Source of the DNA: SIG603 sp964369215
GTDB lineage: Bacteria > Bacillota > Clostridia > Oscillospirales > Acutalibacteraceae
NCBI GenBank assembly: GCA_964369215.1
Contig: CAYJEZ010000035.1
Span: 1-20,819, forward strand
Length of the DNA: 20,819 nt
Direction of reading: 5' to 3'
This document shows, one piece after another, positions 16,067 through 20,819 of the stretch. Under the pieces are notes generated by a model. That model saw only the letters and a program-made list of their open reading frames with translations. It was not told the origin of the DNA and made no database searches. The position numbers and the translations under genes are program-made. Each line of letters begins with the position of its first letter. The first letter of the stretch is position 1.

Positions 16067-16603
16067 TTACTTATTTAATAAAGCGCTTAGCCTGCTTTTG
16101 TTTATTGCAATATAGAGCGGAATACCTAAAACAAAGCACATTACAAACTCGCCCAAACCCACCGATAATGCACCATACATAAAACCAGATAGGCTTATAA
16201 AACTTAACGAGAAATCGCCTGAAGTAGATAGGCAAGCTATTTCAAAACCTATAATTACTGCATTGATTACTACTGGCGCCAAAAAAGATAATACTGGAAT
16301 TTGCTTTATTTTAATATCTTTTAATATGTAGGTAATATATGCGGCAGCAAGACTTGCAAAACTACCAAACACCCAATCGATTGGGCCTAATGGACTTCCT
16401 AAATTGCCTAAAAAGCAACCAATAGTAATACCTGGAATTGCAGCAGGGGTAAAAACAGGAAGTATAGTTAAAACCTCTGAAAGCCGAAACTGAACAGGAC
16501 CATAGGCGAGGTTTAATGATGCACTAACATAAGTAAGCACCATATAAAGTGCAGCAATAACCGCACTTTCAGTTAAAAAGCGTACTTTTAAATTTGATTT
16601 CAT
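16067..16603 (-). CDS. queT: QueT family ECF transporter substrate-binding subunit (queuosine precursor)
   Basis: A 178-residue integral membrane S-component of an energy-coupling-factor transporter, thought to import queuosine precursors such as preQ1. The family signature is clear: VRFLTESAVIAALYMVLTYV opens the first helix, then YGPVQFRLSEVLTILPVF (34-51), GITIGCFLGNLGSP (58-71) and IDWVFGSFASLAAA. About six hydrophobic helices fit the fold. The ATG at 16603 is chosen because AAAAAAGGA sits eight bases upstream; an ATG two codons earlier is too close to it. A longer ORF reaching 16678 would read through the riboswitch candidate. That riboswitch in the leader independently supports queuosine-related function. 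The shared ECF energizing module (EcfA/EcfT) is not in the window. Confidence 0.9.
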   Translation of the reverse strand: MKSNLKVRFLTESAVIAALYMVLTYVSASLNLAYGPVQFRLSEVLTILPVFTPAAIPGITIGCFLGNLGSPLGPIDWVFGSFASLAAAYITYILKDIKIKQIPVLSFLAPVVINAVIIGFEIACLSTSGDFSLSFISLSGFMYGALSVGLGEFVMCFVLGIPLYIAINKSRLSALLNK

Positions 16604-16611
16604 TTTCATTA

Positions 16612-16658
16612 TCCTTTTTTCATAGTATTTTTTTAAGGTCAGGATATTGCGACTGACC
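16612..16658 (-). promoter_or_regulatory. Probable preQ1-I riboswitch controlling queT
   Basis: On the - strand, stem GGTCAG (16658-16653) and CTGACC (16642-16637) enclose the loop TCGCAATATC. The tail is TTAAAAAAATAC. This closely parallels the known class I preQ1 aptamer pattern: short P1, loop UCGCAnUAnC with a C just before the 3' P1 strand, then an A-rich tail beginning UUAA. The loop segment TATCC is also complementary to GGATA, which overlaps the queT SD (16615-16611), suggesting translational control by RBS sequestration. The tail to the SD is longer than in the most compact examples, so the pairing needs confirmation. The match of aptamer shape and downstream QueT gene is the main support. 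Confidence 0.65.
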
Positions 16659-16683
16659 ACAGAAACAGCATTCTGCACTATAT

Positions 16684-16712
16684 AGAATATACTATTTTTA
16701 GTAAAATTGCAA
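16684..16712 (-). promoter_or_regulatory. Candidate promoter of the queT-ktrB transcript
   Basis: TTGCAA (16712-16707), a 17-base spacer and TATTCT (16689-16684) on the - strand. Initiation near 16676 would place the riboswitch stem about 18 bases into the transcript, which is consistent in position. Confidence 0.45.
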
Positions 16713-16855
16713 CATATTATTCACTGTAAAAACTTTTTCAAAGAAATACACATAATTAATTATTAAGTATTAACTTTAGTTGTTGATTATTTTAACTTAT
16801 TTTAGCTTGTGATTTTTCTTTCTTCATGTTAAAATAATGAAGTAATATTTTTTAT

Positions 16856-16864
16856 TGTTATAAT
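16856..16864 (+). promoter_or_regulatory. Extended -10 promoter of the PurF-like gene
   Basis: TGTTATAAT at 16856-16864 is a perfect extended -10 box (TGnTATAAT), with no recognisable -35 at 17 bases. The leader to the ATG at 16942 would be about 70 bases. The 262-base divergent gap between queT and this gene holds only these two promoters and the riboswitch; I see no other feature there. Confidence 0.5.
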
Positions 16865-16941
16865 GTGTCTTTTGGGAAATGACAATACCACTTATTATAT
16901 ACAAATGGTTTTATATTTTATTTTTGAGATAGGAGTTTTAT

Positions 16942-18351
16942 ATGGGCGGTTTTTTTGGTGTTGCTTGTAAGCAAAATTGTGTAGACGATTTATTTTTTGG
17001 AACAGATTATCATTCTCACCTAGGCACAAGGAGAGGTGGTATGGCTACTTACAACGGTAAAGGTGGTTTCTCAAGGTCAATTCATAATATTGAGAATACC
17101 CCTTTTAGAACAAAGTTTGATAAAGAGCTTGACGAGTTAAGCGGCAATATAGGTATTGGCTGTATTTCAGACAGTGACCCTCAACCGCTTATTATTAATT
17201 GTCGTTTAGGCAGTTACGCAATAACAACAGTAGGTAAAATAAATAATGAAGACGAACTAATGGAAATGCTTTTTCGTGCAGGGTATGGACATTTTCAGGA
17301 GATGACTAACGGAATTATCAACTCTACCGAACTGGTTGCAGCTTTAATCAATTCAAAAGACAATATACCAGATGGTATTACTTATGCCCAATCGCTAATC
17401 GATGGCTCTATGAGTATACTTATACTCACGTCTGAGGGGATATATGCTGCAAGAGATAAATTAGGAAGAACTCCAATTGCAGTAGGAAAAAGAGAAGATG
17501 CGCATTGTGTATCTTTTGAAGACTTTGCCTACTTAAATTTAGGGTACTCGCCATTAACAGAACTAGGACCTGGAGAAATAGTTTTTATTGATTCAAAAAC
17601 TTGTGTAAGAATTAAACCGCCAGGAGATAAGATGAAAATGTGCTCTTTTTTATGGGTGTATTACGGCTACCCTACTGCTAACTATGAGGGGGTAAATGTT
17701 GAGTCTATGAGGTATGAGTGCGGTAAAAAGCTTGCCATGCGCGACACTGTAGAACCAGACTTAATTGCAGGAATTCCAGACTCTGGTACTGCGCATGCCA
17801 TAGGCTATGCAAATCAGTCAGATATACCATTTGCGCGACCCTTTATTAAATATACACCTACTTGGCCACGCTCTTTTATGCCTACTAGGCAGTCACAAAG
17901 AAACTTAATTGCACGTATGAAGCTAATACCTATAGACGCACTAATAAGAGACAAAAAACTTCTTTTAATAGATGACTCATTAGTAAGAGGCACACAACTG
18001 GGTGAAACCACAGAATTTTTATATAGAAGTGGAGCCGATGAAGTTCATATAAGACTAGCATGTCCACCGCTTCTTTTTGGCTGTAAATATTTGGGCTTTT
18101 CTCGTTCTAATTCAGAACTTGACTTAATACCAAGAAGAATAATAAAGAAACTAGAAGGCGAGAATGTAAGCCAAGAAACATTGATGGAATATACAGACCC
18201 TGATAGTGAGCGTTACAAATGTATGGTAGAAGAAATAAGAAAGCAACTCAATTTTACTAGTCTACAATACCACAGATTAGACGACTTGATAGACTCAATC
18301 GGAATTGATTCATGCAAACTTTGCACATATTGTTGGAACGGAAAAGAATAA
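16942..18351 (+). CDS. PurF-like amidophosphoribosyltransferase homologue lacking the glutaminase nucleophile
   Basis: A 469-residue homologue of glutamine PRPP amidotransferase, the first enzyme of purine synthesis. The N-terminal glutaminase-like domain starts MGGFFGVACK, where functional enzymes expose Cys1 (CGxFG). Gly2 occupies that place, and the oxyanion Asn of HNGNL is Val (TTVGKINN, 95-102). The hallmark HRGQE is TRRGGMA (29-35). In contrast the phosphoribosyltransferase half looks intact: VPDSGT-like GIPDSGTAHAIGYA (277-290), the PRPP loop LIDDSLVRGTQLG (342-354), and the conserved PTRQSQR region. Four cysteines at the Bacillus-type Fe-S ligand sites are present (C234, C381, C458, C461, in KMCS, GCKY and SCKLC). 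I infer an ammonia-using or repurposed phosphoribosyltransferase, or a regulatory paralogue. AGGAG seven bases upstream fixes the ATG. No other pur gene is near. Confidence 0.85.
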   Translation: MGGFFGVACKQNCVDDLFFGTDYHSHLGTRRGGMATYNGKGGFSRSIHNIENTPFRTKFDKELDELSGNIGIGCISDSDPQPLIINCRLGSYAITTVGKINNEDELMEMLFRAGYGHFQEMTNGIINSTELVAALINSKDNIPDGITYAQSLIDGSMSILILTSEGIYAARDKLGRTPIAVGKREDAHCVSFEDFAYLNLGYSPLTELGPGEIVFIDSKTCVRIKPPGDKMKMCSFLWVYYGYPTANYEGVNVESMRYECGKKLAMRDTVEPDLIAGIPDSGTAHAIGYANQSDIPFARPFIKYTPTWPRSFMPTRQSQRNLIARMKLIPIDALIRDKKLLLIDDSLVRGTQLGETTEFLYRSGADEVHIRLACPPLLFGCKYLGFSRSNSELDLIPRRIIKKLEGENVSQETLMEYTDPDSERYKCMVEEIRKQLNFTSLQYHRLDDLIDSIGIDSCKLCTYCWNGKE

Positions 18352-18370
18352 ATTATTATCTAAATAAATT

Positions 18371-18411
18371 AAAACGAGTTTAACGAAATCATCGATAAAC
18401 TCGTTTTTTTG
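18371..18411 (+). terminator. Terminator between the PurF-like gene and the convergent small ORF
   Basis: AAAACGAGTTTA (18371-18382) pairs with TAAACTCGTTTT (18396-18407), with a loop of 13 bases and seven T in all after the stem. It ends the PurF-like transcript, and its A-rich left side may also stop the leftward sulfatase transcript, whose last stop lies at 18421. Confidence 0.88.
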
Positions 18412-18420
18412 TTTTACGTA

Positions 18421-18576
18421 TTAATCTCTATACATGTACCTGTTAAGAGCCAAAATAACTACTACTATCAACATACTAATCAATACTGCAGGCACCGTAT
18501 TCATATCAATATCGCTCAAGTTGATAAATGCTAGTATTACCAAAAGCGGAAAAAATAGTCTCATCTTCTTACGCAT
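18421..18576 (-). CDS. Small 51-aa membrane protein of unknown function
   Basis: A compact gene downstream of the sulfatase, short enough to be missed by length cut-offs. It encodes 51 residues: a basic start (MRKKMR), a hydrophobic helix (7-20, FFPLLVILAFIN), a short acidic turn (SDIDMN) and a second helix (28-44, VPAVLISMLIVVVILAL), ending NRYMYRD. The SD AAGGAG lies seven bases before the ATG, as good as those of the large neighbours. It starts 54 bases after the sulfatase stop on the same strand and ends ten bases from the shared terminator, which marks it as the last gene of that transcript. I recognise no family. A helical hairpin with both ends inside is predicted from the charges. Confidence 0.7.
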   Translation of the reverse strand: MRKKMRLFFPLLVILAFINLSDIDMNTVPAVLISMLIVVVILALNRYMYRD

Positions 18577-18630
18577 AAATACTTCTCCTTTGTGCTCACA
18601 ATATTTTCATTGTTGCATAACAGTCTAATA

Positions 18631-20019
18631 TTAAGTCATATTCCAATAATTTTTTCCGTGTGGGGTATCCATTTCACCAGATTTTTTCGCCTCTTCTTCT
18701 AGTAAATTAACTAATTCAGTAGTAATTTGTGCAAATTCAGTTTGAGCATATAGATTTGCCATTTCATAAGGGTCTTTTACTAAATCAAACAGTGAATGTG
18801 TCTTTATTCCGGCGTGTCTGTGTTGTACATATTTATAGTTATCTTTTTTAACGCCACGAATTTTATCAACATAAGCAAAATATAAGTGCTCTCTTGACTT
18901 ATTTGAAGAATTGTCTAATACTTTTGCAAAGCTTTTACAGTTAACAGACACTGGAGTATCAAAAGAAAGCAAATCGCAAATTGTAGGAAAAATATCTGAA
19001 ATATAAACTAAAGCATCAGTTTTTTCTCCTGCTTTAATATTTTTACCACTGAAAATCATAGGCACCCTAACACTGTGCTCATATAGGCTTTGCTTACCAA
19101 ACAAGCCATGTTGGCCAACTGCAAGGCCATTATCTGCAGCGTATATAACAATCGTGTTTTCTAAAAGACCTTTTTTCTCAAGTTTATCCATTATTCTACC
19201 TAATTGGTGGTCAAGGTGTGTAATCATGGCATAGTATTCAGCTATTTGCTTTTTAGTATCTTCAATTGTTCTTGGGTAAGGAGCTAAAACCTCATCTCTG
19301 CAATTTGTGTTGTTGTATTCTATATGGTGATAAGCTTGAAAATTCTCAGGCAATTTGATATTATCAGGATTATACATATTTTTAAATTCATCTGGCATTG
19401 TGCGTGGGTCGTGCGGTGCCAAAAATGCGGTATAAGCAAAAAATGGTTTGTCGTGGTCTTCATCTAAAAATTTTAACAGTCCGTCCGTTAAAAATTCGGT
19501 TGAATGTTCTCCTGCGTTAATTTTATCAGCTGTAAACTCTAAAACTTTATTGCTAAACATAAAATCATCAGTTTTTCTAAGTGTTTTATCATATTTACCT
19601 GTTGGGTCGAAGCTATGTACAGGCACACACCAATGGTCGTGCATTCCACCAAAAAAAATATTGTCTCCACAGGTAAAACTTCTAGCATAAGAATCTGAGC
19701 CGTTATGCCATTTTCCCGTACCAAAACATTCATATCCATTCTTTTGAAAAACCTCTCCCATTAAGGTAAAGTCATCTGAAATTGTTTGCCCTTCATTTCC
19801 TAATGAGAACAATGTACGCCCTGTGTGTAACATGGCTCTACTAGGCATACAAACTGCTCCGCTAGTTCCGCAAGGTATATGGGCGTGTGTAAAAGTGGTT
19901 CCGTTACTCACCAACTTATCTAGGTTTGGTGTAATAATCTCATCGTTTCCCAATGCATGTATTGTATTAAATCTTTGGTCATCTGCAAAAAGCAGAATAA
20001 CATTTGTTTGCTTTTTCAT
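18631..20019 (-). CDS. Type I sulfatase (Cys-type), cytoplasmic
   Basis: A 462-residue alkaline-phosphatase-superfamily sulfatase. The N-terminus NVILLFADDQRFN gives the metal pair D13/D14, and the active-site motif is C57-M-P-S-R (57-61) followed by AMLHTGR; C57 must be converted to formylglycine by a maturase for activity. Other catalytic residues visible are K103/H105 (GKWHNG), H203 (APHDPR), D296/N297 (YAADNG) and K309 (FGKQS). No signal peptide or membrane segment is present, so the enzyme acts inside the cell on an imported or internal sulfate ester; the substrate is not readable from sequence. The ATG at 20019 lies eight bases after GGAG, better spaced than the TTG just upstream. No sulfatase maturase is in the window. 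It is cotranscribed with the 51-aa membrane protein. Confidence 0.9.
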   Translation of the reverse strand: MKKQTNVILLFADDQRFNTIHALGNDEIITPNLDKLVSNGTTFTHAHIPCGTSGAVCMPSRAMLHTGRTLFSLGNEGQTISDDFTLMGEVFQKNGYECFGTGKWHNGSDSYARSFTCGDNIFFGGMHDHWCVPVHSFDPTGKYDKTLRKTDDFMFSNKVLEFTADKINAGEHSTEFLTDGLLKFLDEDHDKPFFAYTAFLAPHDPRTMPDEFKNMYNPDNIKLPENFQAYHHIEYNNTNCRDEVLAPYPRTIEDTKKQIAEYYAMITHLDHQLGRIMDKLEKKGLLENTIVIYAADNGLAVGQHGLFGKQSLYEHSVRVPMIFSGKNIKAGEKTDALVYISDIFPTICDLLSFDTPVSVNCKSFAKVLDNSSNKSREHLYFAYVDKIRGVKKDNYKYVQHRHAGIKTHSLFDLVKDPYEMANLYAQTEFAQITTELVNLLEEEAKKSGEMDTPHGKNYWNMT

Positions 20020-20124
20020 CAACTCAACTCCGTTAATTTTTTTGTTTTGTTAAATCAAAATAACAGATATTTTAAGTATCTTATAAATCCATTTACCAGC
20101 AATAAAGATTTTGGCGATGCCTAA

Positions 20125-20133
20125 ATTATATCA
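20125..20133 (-). promoter_or_regulatory. Candidate extended -10 promoter of the sulfatase gene
   Basis: TGATATAAT read on the - strand (20133-20125) fits TGnTATAAT exactly, with no clear -35 box. The leader to the ATG at 20019 would be about 100 bases. Confidence 0.45.
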
Positions 20134-20534
20134 AACATAGTAATTTGACTTTGGAGAAAAAGAAATGTATAGATTATTTCAAACTAATTTAACAAAACTA
20201 ATTTATATAATTGTTATTTATTATATCACACTACTATATGTATGTCAAAAAATATAATAAAAATTAGTGAATTAGTTCTACATCGATATCAGTTTAATTT
20301 TATGCAGAGTAAAGGTGGCGACTGATTATATATTGTCTTAGACACAACGGTAAAAACACAAATATTATTCATTTTCTAAATCGAGCGAACGATTCAGACC
20401 CAATGTCATTCATTGAGGATGAATATGCCCCAAAAATGCTATTCTCTTTTAACTGTGATAATTCTATTGCTTGTTATAGGCGTACTTATTTGCGTATTTA
20501 TTAAAAATCTTAAAATATTTTTTATTGATATTAC
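20134..20534. other. Gap without a confident gene
   Basis: About 400 bases of AT-rich sequence upstream of the sulfatase. I see no long ORF, RNA gene or repeat shared with the rest of the window. Two short + strand ORFs with plausible SD sites occur: 20165-20257 (30 residues, hydrophobic middle, GGAG eight bases before the ATG) and 20425-20586 (53 residues, hydrophobic helix LLTVIILLLVIGVLICVF, GAGG six bases before). The second runs across the hairpin at 20535-20578, which argues against its full length. ATTCAT/ATGAAT surrounds the GAGG of the second as a small hairpin. Neither is strong enough to list as a gene. Confidence 0.5.
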
Positions 20535-20578
20535 AAAAACGCTATATACTTTAATAAGTTCTAGCGTTTTATTTTTTG
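20535..20578 (-). terminator. Terminator downstream of the HPr-like gene
   Basis: AAAACGCTA (20536-20544) pairs with TAGCGTTTT (20562-20570) around a 17-base loop. On the - strand the stem is followed by TTTTTG; on the + strand by TTTTATTTTTTG, so it can work in both directions. It lies about 70 bases past the stop of the HPr-like gene. Confidence 0.65.
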
Positions 20579-20649
20579 CAATTTAAACAAAATGTTATAT
20601 ATAAGTTTAAGTATTGATTTTTTTTACATTGCCATTTCAGAAGATTTGT

Positions 20650-20819
20650 TTAATTTTCTACTATAAATTGAGCTATGTTATTTTCCATTTCTTCTGTGCA
20701 GTTATATATTTTCACTTCAATAGGCTTCGATAAATCTAAACCTAGAAGGCCTAAAATAGATTTCCCGTCTACTATATATCTACCAGAAATAATATCTATA
20801 TCACCATCAAACATAGTTG
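20650..20819 (-). CDS. HPr-like phosphocarrier family protein, C-terminal 55 residues (5' end outside window)
   Basis: The frame is open to the window edge and encodes 55 residues ending at a TAA at 20650. The segment FDGDIDIISGRYIVDGKSILGLLGLDLSKPIEVKI matches the second half of HPr (PTS phosphocarrier), including the G-K-S-I-L-G block whose Ser corresponds to the regulatory Ser46 phosphorylated by HPr kinase in Firmicutes. The N-terminal half with the phospho-accepting His15 lies beyond the window, so whether this is a true HPr, a Crh-like regulator or a PTS-independent HPr-fold protein cannot be decided. The final stretch (NCTEEMENNIAQFIVEN) is a normal C-terminal helix for the family. Length is as expected for an ~85-90 residue protein. 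Confidence 0.75.
   Translation of the reverse strand, partial: TMFDGDIDIISGRYIVDGKSILGLLGLDLSKPIEVKIYNCTEEMENNIAQFIVEN

Noticed and set aside
16604..16678. N-terminal extension of queT to a start at 16678
   Set aside because: The extra 25 residues are translated from the riboswitch-like leader and are polar, unlike the family's N-terminus; the SD supports 16603.
18434..18628. 64-aa plus-strand ORF after the PurF-like gene
   Set aside because: It is the antisense shadow of the 51-aa membrane protein, starts beyond a strong terminator and has no SD.
18421..20819. Prophage or IS boundary at the right end
   Set aside because: No integrase, transposase, att-like direct repeat or tRNA is visible; gene types and base composition match the rest of the window.

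Overview
The window is AT-rich DNA, probably from a Clostridia-type low-GC Gram-positive anaerobe. The evidence is purine-rich Shine-Dalgarno (SD) sites before nearly every gene, an [FeFe]-hydrogenase-domain protein, Feo iron uptake, an oxidative-stress-free gene set, a Cys-type sulfatase, an HPr-like protein and a QueT transporter. It looks like chromosome, with no phage, plasmid, tRNA, rRNA or CRISPR. Part of it has been reshaped by small palindromic repeats.

Layout. (1) 1-635: end of feoB, a small FeoB-associated Cys-rich membrane protein and a terminator. (2) 636-1147: non-coding, with one copy of repeat family A, a perfect 19-bp-stem hairpin and a diverged copy of repeat family B. (3) 1148-2920 (-): a 590-aa fusion of ferredoxin clusters, a hydrogenase H-cluster domain, another FeS domain and an intact GGDEF domain. 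It is probably a redox- or H2-sensing diguanylate cyclase. (4) 3162-8982 (+): ppx/gppA-like, ppk1, a phosphofructokinase with PPi-type signature and a Gfo/Idh/MocA oxidoreductase, ending at a clear terminator. (5) 9158-13302 (+): perfect-consensus promoter, potABCD polyamine ABC transporter, a second family A repeat and a terminator. (6) 13304-14660: a radical SAM gene (-) bracketed on both sides by tandem pairs of family B palindromes. (7) 14669-16712 (-): ktrB/trkH-like K+ channel subunit and queT, preceded by a probable preQ1-I riboswitch. (8) 16856-18411 (+): a PurF-like protein that keeps the phosphoribosyltransferase and Fe-S ligands but lacks the glutaminase nucleophile. (9) 18421-20133 (-): a cytoplasmic sulfatase with a previously easy-to-miss 51-aa membrane protein downstream. 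(10) 20134-20819: a mostly non-coding stretch and the C-terminal half of an HPr-like protein (-).

Functional theme: phosphate and polyphosphate economy (ppx, ppk1, possible PPi-PFK), uptake of iron, polyamines, K+ and queuine precursors, and one signalling protein that could couple hydrogenase-type chemistry to c-di-GMP. The most interesting points are the hydrogenase-GGDEF fusion, the glutaminase-dead PurF-like protein, the riboswitch candidate and two families of ~100-bp palindromic elements.
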